Shown one piece after another: positions 42,296-51,134 of a stretch of 64,000 nucleotides of DNA (position 1 is its first letter; each line of letters opens with the position of its first letter). Below the pieces are notes generated by a model. The model was not told where the DNA came from, ran no database searches, and saw only the letters and a program-made list of their open reading frames with translations. Location: contig JAFRSD010000002.1 of NCBI GenBank assembly GCA_017427775.1, forward strand, positions 153,829 through 217,828, given 5' to 3'. A program made the position numbers and the translations under genes. This stretch comes from Lachnospiraceae bacterium. GTDB lineage: Bacteria; Bacillota; Clostridia; Lachnospirales; Lachnospiraceae.

Positions 42296-43441
42296 TTACT
42301 GCTTTGCTCTCTTCTTCTCCATATACCAGAACAGCACGGCACCAACAATAAATCCGCTCACATGCGCGGCAAGGTCGATATTGGTCTCCTGGTCAAGGAT
42401 CGCGCCGAGAACCAGCGGCTCACAGATGCTATAGACAACATATGCGGGAATCGCCCAGAACGGAACTCCTTTCGAAGTCTTTCGGAGTTCAGGATGCCGG
42501 AACATCAATACCGTCAGCGCTCCCATGATGCCGAAGACCGCTCCCGACGCACCGATTCCAAGCAGTTCGTAGGAACCGGTTATGGTACGCCACAATACGG
42601 CTCCGAAACTCGCGCCGACACCTGCGATCAAATAAAGAAGCGTGTATTTCTTACTCTTCATATACTGCTCTACAACGTCGCCGAATGCGAACAGGAAGAC
42701 CATATTGCCGACAATGTGCGCAATACCGGCATGCAGGAATGTCGAAGTAAGAAGGCGGTGAATCTGAAACTTCCCGAAGACCGTCTCTCCGCTCGCGCCG
42801 CCCCAGCGCACAAGATCCTCCGCGCGGCCGGCAATCGCAGCCACAAGCGTGAAGAGAAATACCACGGCGTTTATGATGATCAGATACATCGTCTGCTTAC
42901 ATTTTAACCGTTTACCGCGGCCGGTGTACCAGGAACGTACTTCCTCCTGACTGTGTGCAGTATCCTGCTTCCAAAGAACCGGATCGGCCCAGTCCGGCTG
43001 AATGGTAACGCCCGCCATCGTCTTCACGCGGTCGTCTTCCAAAAGCTGCGCGAGTTCGTTGGAAATCCACGGCATATTGTTGTAATCCTGGTACGGATCG
43101 ACAAGAATCTGCGAACCGATCGGATTTACGATATAGTAGCCGAACATCATCGGATCCATTTGCCCCGCGATCAGATTGACATAATCGATGTCCGAGGTCA
43201 TGAACAGCGAGATGATCCGCGTACGGGGCGCCCTGCCTCTCAGTTTCTTTAACAGCGTCGAAAGGTATGCCTGATACTGCATGCGGTTCATGCGATGCAT
43301 CTCCGCGTCGCTGATCATCCATACGGCGGTCAGACGCTGTGTCCCCGTGTCAACCCCGTAGAATAAGGCCATTCCCGGATTGTTCAGTTCCACGCTTTGA
43401 AAACCCTTTTCGCCGAACATTGTTTTCATTTCAGCCCACAT
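42296..43441 (-). CDS. Rhomboid-family intramembrane serine protease with N-terminal domain
   Basis: 381 residues. A soluble domain of about 180 residues precedes the rhomboid core of six or seven helices. Core motifs: HAGIAHIVGNMVFL (oxyanion His/Asn), GIGASGAVFG (Ser299) and AAHVSGFIVG (His360), forming the Ser-His dyad. The N-terminal domain (LNNPGMALFYGVDTG, DYVNLIAGQMDPMMFG) is not recognised, but resembles the cytosolic part of YqgP-like clostridial rhomboids. GAGG precedes the ATG. Co-directional with DUF2752 and DUF4234 genes. Confidence 0.9.
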   Translation of the reverse strand: MWAEMKTMFGEKGFQSVELNNPGMALFYGVDTGTQRLTAVWMISDAEMHRMNRMQYQAYLSTLLKKLRGRAPRTRIISLFMTSDIDYVNLIAGQMDPMMFGYYIVNPIGSQILVDPYQDYNNMPWISNELAQLLEDDRVKTMAGVTIQPDWADPVLWKQDTAHSQEEVRSWYTGRGKRLKCKQTMYLIIINAVVFLFTLVAAIAGRAEDLVRWGGASGETVFGKFQIHRLLTSTFLHAGIAHIVGNMVFLFAFGDVVEQYMKSKKYTLLYLIAGVGASFGAVLWRTITGSYELLGIGASGAVFGIMGALTVLMFRHPELRKTSKGVPFWAIPAYVVYSICEPLVLGAILDQETNIDLAAHVSGFIVGAVLFWYMEKKRAKQ

Positions 43442-43453
43442 AATTCTTCTCCT

Positions 43454-43885
43454 CTAAAACCGGCCTGCAATCCACCGGACTGCCCTGCCGATGAGCCCCT
43501 CCCCCGGGGCAAATACGACGATCGTATTGTCCGGGTCCGCCATCCGTACCGCATACACGACGGCAAAGCAGATGCCGATCAGGATAAGCGATGTCCGGAA
43601 CGCCTTCTTCGGAATCCTGTTCCGAAAGAACAGGATCGCCGCTCCGGGAATCGGAAGGATCCAGAGCGGATGGAACCGGAAAGCCGCGGCGAAATCCAAC
43701 CGCAGAACCGCCCCCCAGGCACGCGTCATTCCGCATCCCGGACAGGATATACCGGTGATATATTTCAGCGGACAGCCGACGCCTGTCAGATGAAAGACCA
43801 GATAAAGGAAAGCGATTGCCGCAACCGCGACAACCGCATCCCTGAATTGCTTCTTTGTTATGCTTTCCTTAAGCCCCATAATCAT
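43454..43885 (-). CDS. DUF2752 membrane protein
   Basis: A 143-residue protein with three or four hydrophobic segments and the DUF2752 signature CPLKYITGISCPGCGMTRAW (CPxCGxTR), whose cysteines may bind metal or form a disulphide. Family function unknown. Its start overlaps the stop of the DUF4234 gene, and it lies 12 nt before the rhomboid gene, so the three form one operon. Confidence 0.85.
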   Translation of the reverse strand: MIMGLKESITKKQFRDAVVAVAAIAFLYLVFHLTGVGCPLKYITGISCPGCGMTRAWGAVLRLDFAAAFRFHPLWILPIPGAAILFFRNRIPKKAFRTSLILIGICFAVVYAVRMADPDNTIVVFAPGEGLIGRAVRWIAGRF

Positions 43886-44475
43886 TAATAACCGTTAACC
43901 TGGTTATATGCCATACAGATGGTATTGGTATTCTTGATGATGATATTCATTGCGATCAAAGGTCCGAGTCCGCAAAGAAGGGAACCGAAGATAGCCCACA
44001 GAAGAACCGTGGTACCGTTCTCGGTGATTGTAATACCGTAACGATAAGCATTGCTCTGGAGACGGTTTCCGAGTCTGTACAGCCAGTACCAGGAATACAG
44101 TCCGCATGTAATATAGCTGAGGATGATATACGCAACAAGACCGGTTGTATTGTCTCCGTCACCCTGGCACGCCGTATTCACATCCTGGGAAATCGTGTAG
44201 ATAAACCAGAAAGAATAGATGCCGCATGTTACGATGGAAAGAATGATAAACATCAGAAGAGAACGGTCGGTCTGCAGCTTCGGTCCGCGAGGCGCACCGC
44301 CCATACCGAAGGAATCCCGGATATTATTGAACTCATTTCCGATCTCCTGGTCAAGGCCGCCGAACCGGTTCACGTTCGGATTGTTGTCGCTTGCGGTAAC
44401 TTCAATCTTCTTACCGCAGATGGGACAGAACTTTGTTCCGTCAGCAATATTGCTTCCGCAAGAAGGACAAAACAT
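43885..44475 (-). CDS. DUF4234 membrane protein with N-terminal zinc ribbon
   Basis: A 196-residue protein. A zinc ribbon is formed by C3-x2-C6 and C17-x2-C20 (FCPSCGSNI, FCPICGKK). After a linker (GGLDQEIGNEFNN) come three or four hydrophobic segments with IVTCGIYSFWFIYTISQDVN and YITCGLYSWYWLYRLGNRL, the repeated DUF4234 pattern. First gene of the operon DUF4234-DUF2752-rhomboid. Function unknown. Confidence 0.87.
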   Translation of the reverse strand: MFCPSCGSNIADGTKFCPICGKKIEVTASDNNPNVNRFGGLDQEIGNEFNNIRDSFGMGGAPRGPKLQTDRSLLMFIILSIVTCGIYSFWFIYTISQDVNTACQGDGDNTTGLVAYIILSYITCGLYSWYWLYRLGNRLQSNAYRYGITITENGTTVLLWAIFGSLLCGLGPLIAMNIIIKNTNTICMAYNQVNGY

Positions 44476-44542
44476 GGTAAACCCTCCGTAATTCTTTTAT
44501 TCGGCGAACCGCTTACCCAGTCCGGTTCGATACCGTAAATAA

Positions 44543-44571
44543 ATTTTACCATTTCCCGTTAAGAAAATCAA
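44543..44571 (-). promoter_or_regulatory. Promoter of the DUF4234-DUF2752-rhomboid operon
   Basis: TTGATT (44566-44571), 17-nt spacer, TAAAAT (44543-44548). The -35 box lies 2 nt from the end of the upstream gene. Confidence 0.75.
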
Positions 44572-44573
44572 TA

Positions 44574-45803
44574 TCAATTTGCTGAATTTACAGCTTTTTC
44601 TTTCGGTTTCTGAAGACGCGGGAACGCATGCGCGAAGAGTGCTGCCGTCACCCCGAACCACACGAGGTTCCACACCGAGAACAGATTGACGAACAGGTTC
44701 GGAAAAGCCTCCTCAAAATGCGTCATACCGGCTATGCCGAATCCGGCACCGCACAGGGCTCCGATCATAAGCCACAGGACTTTCCGACGGCGCAGATACA
44801 CCAGGAAGAACAGACACGCCAGTCCTGCCGCGGCCGCGAGGACAATCGCCCGGATATACCGGTCCCGGCTGTATTCTTCGTGCCAGTCGTTTCCTACCAC
44901 AGGACTCCTTTCCGTGATATGCATATACCCGTCATCGTCTAAATAATAATCATCTCCGTAATAATAGAATTGGCCGTTCCACCAGAACCCGTCGGAATAA
45001 TCTTCGCCGTAATAGAACGGCTCATCATATTCGGAAATTTTCTCGAGTTTCTTCGCCTCCCGGTTCACACGCCCTGCCAGCGCCAGAACACTGAGCGCGA
45101 CTGCCAGTGCCGCAATCGGAAAGAGCATCGAATAAGAAACCTTTCTTGTCAGCATCAGTACGGCAAATGTGACCGTTCCCGCGCCGCAAAGCGCGACGAG
45201 GCATCGTCCTAACGCAGTGCTGTAATCCGACCTGATAGCGTCAGAGCTGAGGTCTCCCTGAACATACATACAGACACATATAAGATTGAAAAGGAAGCCA
45301 ATGGCTGCCATAAGAACGGCATTATACCGCCATACGGCGCGTTCCTCACCTCTTCCGCTCTCCGCATCCTCCGTATAATCTTCACCCATGGAACCGGCGT
45401 CCGCATTGTCAGTGTCTATAAGTCCTGCGTCCGCATTGTCCGCATTCTCACCACTGCCATATGCCTGCAAGCCGGCTGCCGCTTCGTCGGGGTCCGCACC
45501 CGGCAGCGGTTCCACGCCAAATACGATATCGCTGTCCGGCACGGCGAACGGCGAGTAGGTTGTATCCGGTTCCGATGCGATCGGCTTGGTCGGACGCAGA
45601 TTGAGCTTCTGGTCGGCAGCCGTCACCGAACTGTATTCCTGCATTTCATACCGTTCCGCATCGCTGAAAGCGGCTGCTGCCATATGCGCCGCGGAAGGTT
45701 CGCAGTCCGTTCCGTTCTCACGGTGCCTCCCGGCGATATCCGGATAGCGGTCCCTGAGCCATATGATGTCCGGCAGGGTTTTATCGGTCATATTATTTCT
45801 CAT
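44574..45803 (-). CDS. Unrecognised membrane protein with long cytoplasmic N-terminus
   Basis: A 409-residue protein. About 160 hydrophilic N-terminal residues, with a short repeat DNADAG (twice), are followed by three hydrophobic segments. An acidic, Tyr-rich outside loop comes next (FYYGEDYSDGFWWNGQFYYY), then three more segments and a short basic tail. No family recognised. Its start overlaps the end of the preceding gene by 11 nt, so the two are coupled. Envelope function is likely from topology only. Confidence 0.72.
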   Translation of the reverse strand: MRNNMTDKTLPDIIWLRDRYPDIAGRHRENGTDCEPSAAHMAAAAFSDAERYEMQEYSSVTAADQKLNLRPTKPIASEPDTTYSPFAVPDSDIVFGVEPLPGADPDEAAAGLQAYGSGENADNADAGLIDTDNADAGSMGEDYTEDAESGRGEERAVWRYNAVLMAAIGFLFNLICVCMYVQGDLSSDAIRSDYSTALGRCLVALCGAGTVTFAVLMLTRKVSYSMLFPIAALAVALSVLALAGRVNREAKKLEKISEYDEPFYYGEDYSDGFWWNGQFYYYGDDYYLDDDGYMHITERSPVVGNDWHEEYSRDRYIRAIVLAAAAGLACLFFLVYLRRRKVLWLMIGALCGAGFGIAGMTHFEEAFPNLFVNLFSVWNLVWFGVTAALFAHAFPRLQKPKEKAVNSAN

Positions 45804-46884
45804 ATGACTTCAGCCCCCCTTCCGTTTCAGACTCATACCAGTATTGCCTGAAGGAATCCTGATTATTCAGGAAGGATTCATAATAGTACTGCGAAGTGAT
45901 CTGATGGCACAATTCCAGTTCCCCGTATTCCTGGCGCAGAAAGACCGAATAGTTCGCATAATAGTCTCCGATATTCGTATCGAAAGCCACAGAAACCAGC
46001 GGACGGTTTCCATCGATAATATAATAATCCGGAATACCCGACGAAAACTCTCCGGAATAAAAGTCTCTTCCCTCCGTCCTCGGAGGTCCGAACCGTTCCT
46101 TCAGCACGTCAAGCAATTCGTCCGGGACGCTCTCGGAATTGGTGTATTCATAGTACCTTACCGCTATCAGCTTATCATTCAGGAAGTACAGCTCATACCC
46201 GCGGGAATCCGGCGCAGAATAGTATGCATACTGAAGCGGAAGCGGGCCGTAGAGAAACGTGTTCGGATAGGTAAGCCGACCGAGGCAGAACAGATCGGCT
46301 TCAAAATAAGACAGGCCGAAAAGCCGTTCATCCACCGTAAGAACCGCATCATCCATTAAACGGAACGAATCCTCCGAAGCTCGCGCTTCTTCGTCATAAT
46401 CGGGATGCTTTCCGTCCATAGTGTGCTCCGTCCATTCGCCCGTATGGGCTTGCGGCGGATCGTCCGTCCAGCAGGGATCGAGTATGGAGTACGTCCAGCT
46501 GTCATCCCAGTCCCATTGGAAAAGTGAGAAGAAAGGAGAATCCTCCGAGAGGTTCAGCACGGTATCCATATACGCACAGGCATAATCGCCGTACCCTTCA
46601 TACGGACTGAGATAGGTATATTCATCCTCGTCTTCGTCCCCCGAAGTTTTGTCGGTCTTCTTCGCCGCAAGAACGGGCTTCCAGATAAAGAACAGCACAA
46701 GAAGGCATCCGAGAAGGATACCGCAGATTTCCCACGACGGGATTCCGATTTTCGACAAATGGGATGGTTCGGCCGCCGGTTCTACGGGCTCTTCCCGTAC
46801 CGGCGACGTATTCGAATGAATGATAATGGTACTCATAAACGGCGTATGCGATCCGTTGTCCCATTCCTTCTTCTTACGTTTCAT
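45793..46884 (-). CDS. Unrecognised single-pass membrane protein
   Basis: A 363-residue protein with a cytoplasmic N-terminus of about 50 residues, one hydrophobic helix near 52-72 (CGILLGCLLVLFFIW), and a large extracytoplasmic domain rich in Tyr, Trp and Asp (WDWDDSWTYSILDPCWTDDPP). No motif recognised. GGGGAG precedes the ATG. Coupled to the membrane protein at 44574-45803. Confidence 0.72.
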   Translation of the reverse strand: MKRKKKEWDNGSHTPFMSTIIIHSNTSPVREEPVEPAAEPSHLSKIGIPSWEICGILLGCLLVLFFIWKPVLAAKKTDKTSGDEDEDEYTYLSPYEGYGDYACAYMDTVLNLSEDSPFFSLFQWDWDDSWTYSILDPCWTDDPPQAHTGEWTEHTMDGKHPDYDEEARASEDSFRLMDDAVLTVDERLFGLSYFEADLFCLGRLTYPNTFLYGPLPLQYAYYSAPDSRGYELYFLNDKLIAVRYYEYTNSESVPDELLDVLKERFGPPRTEGRDFYSGEFSSGIPDYYIIDGNRPLVSVAFDTNIGDYYANYSVFLRQEYGELELCHQITSQYYYESFLNNQDSFRQYWYESETEGGLKSYEK

Positions 46885-46927
46885 TATTTCTCTCCCCGAA
46901 GCATACTGACTTTAATTTCCAATTATT

Positions 46928-46950
46928 CCGGTATGCAAAAAGCATACCGG
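46928..46950. repeat. Perfect inverted repeat between genes
   Basis: CCGGTATGC (46928-46936), five A, GCATACCGG (46942-46950). A related half, TCGGTATGC, occurs 21 nt further on. It lies between the gene ending at 46989 and the gene starting at 46884. No T run follows on the minus strand, so a terminator is uncertain. Confidence 0.55.
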
Positions 46951-46988
46951 CTTAGATTTCCGATTGTTTCGGTATGCGCAAAACAAAC

Positions 46989-47519
46989 TTACTTAGTCTT
47001 CCGATGATTCCTGTATACGTGTTCGACGATCGCGTTGTAATCGAGCGTCAGGAAAGCCTTCTCAAGTGCCGTAAGCACTGCCTCAGCCGCGGCATCCGCT
47101 GCCTCCCTGTCCGTAGCCCGGCGCCTGTCAATCGAAAGCCGGTATATCCGCAGGCCTCCGCTTCCGGCACGGCCTGTGTCCTCCGTAGCTCCGCCCTGCC
47201 CGTAGCCCGTGCTTTCCGCGTCCCTTCCGATGAGTTCTGCGGAAAATGACCCGTTGCCGTTCCTGAATAAGATCCGGTCCGCTTCGATCTCGGGCTCCAA
47301 AAAGATATCTTTACGGTTCAGCGATTTCTCGTTGATCACTTCCAACAATTCTCCGACATCCTTCACATCCGCCTTAAAGATGTGGCTGCCGGCCTGAATC
47401 TCCCGCTCCCGTTTCTGCTTCGGCGCGGTCTTCGTGCGGTTCTTCCCGCGGATAACCGATACAACGCCCGCAGCGGTGACGGCTGCCGCGCATATTCCGC
47501 CGATGATATAACCTGTCAT
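46989..47519 (-). CDS. Unrecognised single-pass membrane protein
   Basis: A 176-residue protein with one N-terminal helix (MTGYIIGGICAAAVTAAGVVS), a basic juxtamembrane stretch (RGKNRTKTAPKQKRERE) and a soluble domain with LRIYRLSIDRRRATDREAAD. No family recognised. The ATG at 47519 follows GGAGGGGG; the longer upstream frame overlaps the HAD gene and is rejected. 19 nt downstream of the HAD gene. Confidence 0.7.
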   Translation of the reverse strand: MTGYIIGGICAAAVTAAGVVSVIRGKNRTKTAPKQKREREIQAGSHIFKADVKDVGELLEVINEKSLNRKDIFLEPEIEADRILFRNGNGSFSAELIGRDAESTGYGQGGATEDTGRAGSGGLRIYRLSIDRRRATDREAADAAAEAVLTALEKAFLTLDYNAIVEHVYRNHRKTK

Positions 47520-47538
47520 GTTCCCCCTCCGACACTTC

Positions 47539-48177
47539 TCATTCTGCAAACCCCAGTATATCCATAGGCTTCGCAGCAATATAATCTGCTCCGGCGCTCC
47601 GGAGCTCCTCTTCGCTTCCGTAACCGTATAGCACGCCGAGGGACGCGATCGCATTGGCCTTTGCCCCGATGATGTCGTGCTCGCGGTCTCCGATCATCAG
47701 CGCGTCCGGTGGCTCGATGCCGCACTCCTCCATGGCATACCGGATAATATCCGCTTTCTTGTTCCGCGTCTCATCCATTGTGGCACCCGCAACGAAATCG
47801 AAGTACTCGTACAGGCCGAAATGCTTCAGGATTTCGATTGCGAACGCTTCCGGCTTGGAGGTCGCCAGAACGACCTTCTTTCCCTTCTCTTTCAGTTTTT
47901 TAAGAAGTTCTGGAATGTCTTCGTACACTTCGTTTTCGAAGATGCCGCCCGCGCGGAAATATTCGCGGTAATACCCGACCGCAAGGTCTCCCTGCTCGTC
48001 CGTGAAGCTGTAGAAACGCATGAACGAATCCTTGAGCGGAGGTCCGATGAACTTATAAAGGGACGATCTGTCTTCTGTTTCGATACCGAACTTTCTGAGC
48101 GCATACATAACCGAATTGGTGATTCCGAGTCCGGGATCGGTAAGCGTTCCGTCCAGATCGAAAAGGAAATAATTCAT
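47539..48177 (-). CDS. HAD-IA hydrolase, phosphoglycolate phosphatase-like
   Basis: 212 residues with all HAD motifs: DLDGTLTD (nucleophile Asp and acid Asp), VVLATSKPEA, Lys in ETRNKKADII, and MIGDREHDIIGAKAN. The helical cap and GVLYGYGSEEEL are typical of Gph/PpaX-like enzymes, which dephosphorylate phosphoglycolate or hydrolyse pyrophosphate. Substrate not determined by sequence. GGAGG precedes the ATG. Confidence 0.9.
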   Translation of the reverse strand: MNYFLFDLDGTLTDPGLGITNSVMYALRKFGIETEDRSSLYKFIGPPLKDSFMRFYSFTDEQGDLAVGYYREYFRAGGIFENEVYEDIPELLKKLKEKGKKVVLATSKPEAFAIEILKHFGLYEYFDFVAGATMDETRNKKADIIRYAMEECGIEPPDALMIGDREHDIIGAKANAIASLGVLYGYGSEEELRSAGADYIAAKPMDILGFAE

Positions 48178-48216
48178 TGCTGTTCCTCCGGTCCTGAAAA
48201 TATATCACTGACATAG

Positions 48217-48246
48217 AAAAAGTCTGCATGCCACGGCATACAGACT
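48217..48246 (-). terminator. Terminator after the small lipoprotein gene
   Basis: AGTCTG-ATGCC (48221-48231) pairs with GGCAT-CAGACT (about 48235-48246), followed by T5 on the minus strand, 53 nt beyond the stop at 48299. Confidence 0.8.
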
Positions 48247-48298
48247 GTAAATCACATCGTCCGGAGTTTCCGTCAATGCCAGACTCCGTACCGCAGTC

Positions 48299-48508
48299 TC
48301 ACTCTGCTTCGAGCGTTGCCGTCTCCACCTTGTATTCCTCGGGAAATGCCCCATAATCAACGTTCTCCGCCTGCGGCGTCACAACGACAGACTGACTGCT
48401 GTTATCCTCGTCAAAATTCTTCGGCGGACCGTAGGCACACGCATTCAGATTGGCTGCCGCCACGAAGAGCAGCCCAACGGCAAATGTCTTCTTCAATCCT
48501 TTTTTCAT
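48299..48508 (-). CDS. Small (69-residue) lipoprotein, possible radical SAM substrate
   Basis: MKKGLKKTFAVGLLFVAAAN is a signal sequence ending in LNAC, a plausible lipobox with Cys24. The mature part CAYGPPKNFDEDNSSQSVVV is short, acidic and without other cysteines. The CxYGxP start recalls small lipoproteins known in Bacteroidetes rSAM/lipoprotein systems, and a radical SAM/SPASM gene lies 1.3 kb upstream on the same strand. That link is inference. It has its own near-consensus promoter and terminator, so it is a single-gene transcript. AAGGAGG precedes the ATG. Confidence 0.78.
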   Translation of the reverse strand: MKKGLKKTFAVGLLFVAAANLNACAYGPPKNFDEDNSSQSVVVTPQAENVDYGAFPEEYKVETATLEAE

Positions 48509-48570
48509 GCTGCCTCCTTTCCGAAGCTCCGCGGCCGGAGCCGCAACTGCACACTTTATGGATTTGAACT

Positions 48571-48599
48571 ATTATAGCATACAAAAGAGAGGAATACAA
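48571..48599 (-). promoter_or_regulatory. Promoter of the small lipoprotein gene
   Basis: TTGTAT (48594-48599), 17-nt spacer, TATAAT (48571-48576) with TGn extension. The 5' leader contains the palindrome GCTCCGCGGCCGGAGC before the ribosome site. Confidence 0.85.
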
Positions 48600-48687
48600 G
48601 ACCCCTCTCCCCGATGCAGTGCATAGTAAAATGACGAGCGATACGCGGTCGGATTGACCGGTGCCCGCAGCCCGTTTTCGCGTCGAA

Positions 48688-49728
48688 TTACTCCGCGGTC
48701 GGATACTCCGTAACCGGGGAAGCGTACGCCGCACCGCAGGCGGCCGCATCGGCCTTCAGTTTCACATACAGATGCGCATAAACCGAGTTCGTGAACGGAT
48801 ATACGAACAGTGCCAGGAATACTACGCTGAACATTACCGCTACCGTCCGACCGTACGCCCATCCGATAACGAAACGAAGCGGGATATACGGTATCGCCAG
48901 CCAGAGGTAGGAAAGTCCCATCAGGAACGCTTTTCTGCGGTTGCCCTTCATCATCTCCGTGCTCTGCTTCCATGCCTCCCCTGCCGAAATCTGCGGGTTG
49001 TCGCGCAGGATGTACGGAACCATCAGATAATCCAGTTCCTTAATGATTCCCGGGATGATCAGCAGAATCGTCCACAGGAGTATTTTGATGTGCGTAAGCA
49101 GATATATGCCGAGCAGGCGCTTGTTAAAGGACAGGTCATCCGCCTCGGCCCAGTAGCTGTTCTTCTTACTGCGGGCGACACCCAGGAAGAACCAGTCTTT
49201 CACCAGCCCGAACAGAAAAACGATGAAAAGGATGATTGAGACAAATATCGGTTTGATAATATCTTCCGCGGTTTTAAACCTGACCACCTTCTGTCCGGCC
49301 ATACGCGGAAAACCTTCCCTCCTGACATTCGACCAGGAATATACCCAATCAAAATAGTCCGACGGCTCCTTCTCCCGGTTAAATGTATTAACCTCGGCTT
49401 TGTGCTTCATCCGCTTTTCTTTCCATTCCGAAAGCTTGCTGCCGAGGTCCGATTTTTCGTATGTGAAGCCTTCTTCATAACGGATCATCAGGTACTCGCC
49501 TTCGGCCTTCAGCAGATACATGTCAAATGCGAAGTTCTTCTGCTTCATACCCTCCGTGTTGAAGATAAAGAGAATACCGTTACCTTGATCGGAGTCGGCC
49601 TCTGCGGCTTTCATAAAATCACCGATGTGAATCACCGCCACAAGGCAGAAGGACACGGCCATGCAGGCCCAGAAACTTCGGATAACGGAACGTCTTGTCG
49701 CCTTCTTGATTTCATGAATGGTCCACAT
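48688..49728 (-). CDS. DUF975 family membrane protein
   Basis: A 346-residue protein with one N-terminal hydrophobic helix (MAVSFCLVAVIHIGDF), a long hydrophilic insertion (50-150) and five further segments. LLWTILLIIPGIIKELDYLMVPYILRDNP and AWKQSTEMMKGNRRKAFLMGLSYLWL are the DUF975 signatures. Family members are integral membrane proteins of unknown role. The insertion after the first helix is unusual for the family. GGAGGGGC precedes the ATG. 84 nt downstream of the radical SAM gene. Confidence 0.85.
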   Translation of the reverse strand: MWTIHEIKKATRRSVIRSFWACMAVSFCLVAVIHIGDFMKAAEADSDQGNGILFIFNTEGMKQKNFAFDMYLLKAEGEYLMIRYEEGFTYEKSDLGSKLSEWKEKRMKHKAEVNTFNREKEPSDYFDWVYSWSNVRREGFPRMAGQKVVRFKTAEDIIKPIFVSIILFIVFLFGLVKDWFFLGVARSKKNSYWAEADDLSFNKRLLGIYLLTHIKILLWTILLIIPGIIKELDYLMVPYILRDNPQISAGEAWKQSTEMMKGNRRKAFLMGLSYLWLAIPYIPLRFVIGWAYGRTVAVMFSVVFLALFVYPFTNSVYAHLYVKLKADAAACGAAYASPVTEYPTAE

Positions 49729-49812
49729 GAATTGCCCCTCCTTCTCTGATCAGTCCTTGTGGAAATGCTATGAATCGGTTGTTCTTCTTTTCGGAAAATG
49801 CCGGCCGGTGAT

Positions 49813-50931
49813 TTACTCTTTCCTGCGGAAACATACCATCTGCCGGTTGTTATCATAGTCCCAACTGTGCGCCGATCCGCCTTCGCAGAACGGCTCGTCC
49901 GGGCAGCCACCGCACTCCGCGCACCGCGTTGAAAGCGGCGTCCGGAAAATCTCAAACCGGTTATTCCAAACGTCCGTAAAATCGTTCTTCAGGACGTTGC
50001 CCTGAATCGTTTCCGGGCGGCGTTCAATGTCAAGACAGGCACCGATGTCTCCATTTGCCATGATGCTGGCAGTATAAACGCCCGCGTTGCAGAGGAAGTA
50101 CCAGTCGCGCACCTCGTGCTCGAAGTCGAGCCCGAGATAATGACAGCAGCCGTAGGTGACGGGGTAGCCTTCTTCGCGCTTGTCGCGGATGTAGCGGAGC
50201 ATCTGACGGTGCTCATCAAGGCTCAGCGCCATGTTCTGATTCTCAAGCGCTCTTCCGATCGGTTCGATCGCAAGAAGCCGCCACGAATCCGCCTCGAGGT
50301 TGCAAACGGTTTTGAAGATTTCTTCCAGCTGCGGCAGATTCTGCTTTGTCACAACCGTCGTTACCTGCACCTCCTGAAACCCCTGCTCCATCAGGTTGCG
50401 GATACCCTCCGCCGTGCGTTCGAACGCGTTCTTCGAGCGGCGGAAAGCGTCGTGATACTCTTTCGTGCCGTCCAGGCTGATCGCGATGGTCCCCATCCCG
50501 GCTTCCTTCAGCTTCCGCGCGACTTCCTTCGTGATCAGCGTACCGTTGCTCGTCATGCCCCACGGGAAACCAAGCTTATGGGCATGGCTGACAATATCAA
50601 AGAATTCTTTCCGCAGAAGCGGCTCGCCGCCGGTGATGTTCAGCATCGGCAGACGCGGCTTGATGCCCGAAAACTCCGGCGTCTTCAGACGCTTCTCCTT
50701 GAAGTCGTTCGCAATCTTATCGAGCAGGTCAATGAAAACCTGCGCCGGAATCTCGTCGCTCGGCACCTCTCCGCACCGGCTGCCGCAATGGATGCAGTTC
50801 TCATTGCACCGAAGCGTCAGCTCAAAGAACAGGAACCGAAGCCACGGCTCTTTCCGCAGCTGCGCCCGATACTTCGAAAGCTCCGTCAATTGTTCGGTTT
50901 TGGTCTTCTCAATCAGTTCCTTCTCAGTCAT
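49813..50931 (-). CDS. Radical SAM/SPASM-domain enzyme
   Basis: 372 residues. The radical SAM [4Fe-4S] motif is C42-x3-C46-x2-C49 in TLRCNENCIHCGSRCGE, followed by NITGGEPLLRKEFFD (SAM-binding GGE) and TIAISLDGTKEYHD. The C-terminal SPASM part holds NAGVYTASIMANGDIGACLD and CAECGGCPDEPFCEGG, with cysteines for auxiliary clusters. SPASM enzymes modify peptides or proteins. From memory, the CNxxCxHCGSxC form also occurs in the rSAM/lipoprotein family. The ATG at 50931 follows GAGG; the 69 extra upstream codons are not used. It has its own promoter. Confidence 0.9.
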   Translation of the reverse strand: MTEKELIEKTKTEQLTELSKYRAQLRKEPWLRFLFFELTLRCNENCIHCGSRCGEVPSDEIPAQVFIDLLDKIANDFKEKRLKTPEFSGIKPRLPMLNITGGEPLLRKEFFDIVSHAHKLGFPWGMTSNGTLITKEVARKLKEAGMGTIAISLDGTKEYHDAFRRSKNAFERTAEGIRNLMEQGFQEVQVTTVVTKQNLPQLEEIFKTVCNLEADSWRLLAIEPIGRALENQNMALSLDEHRQMLRYIRDKREEGYPVTYGCCHYLGLDFEHEVRDWYFLCNAGVYTASIMANGDIGACLDIERRPETIQGNVLKNDFTDVWNNRFEIFRTPLSTRCAECGGCPDEPFCEGGSAHSWDYDNNRQMVCFRRKE

Positions 50932-50980
50932 CGGGTGGGCCTCGCAGTTATTAGTTATTCTTTCCTCGCGTATTTGTATT

Positions 50981-51009
50981 ATTATATCACAAAAAAGCGG
51001 CGGAAACAA
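50981..51009 (-). promoter_or_regulatory. Promoter of the radical SAM gene
   Basis: TTGTTT (51004-51009), 17-nt spacer, TATAAT (50981-50986), 50 nt before the start codon. Confidence 0.75.
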
Positions 51010-51092
51010 TCTTGTTATTTCCGCCGTCACCGTTGTTTTGAAAATATTGGCATGCCTGGTGGGAGTTTTCGCTCTGCGGAATGCCCCGCTAA

Positions 51093-51127
51093 TCAAAACG
51101 CCGCTGCCTGCACAAGGCGGGCAGCGG
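51093..51127 (-). terminator. Terminator after the MutS pair
   Basis: GCCGCTGCC (51100-51108) pairs with GGCAGCGGC (51119-51127), followed on the minus strand by GTTTTGATT, 8 nt past the stop of the second MutS gene. Confidence 0.78.
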
Positions 51128-51134
51128 CTGTCTC

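Noticed and set aside
48221..48246. Hairpin considered as a possible riboswitch or small RNA
   Set aside because: It has a simple stem and T tract after a gene stop, which is sufficiently explained as a terminator.
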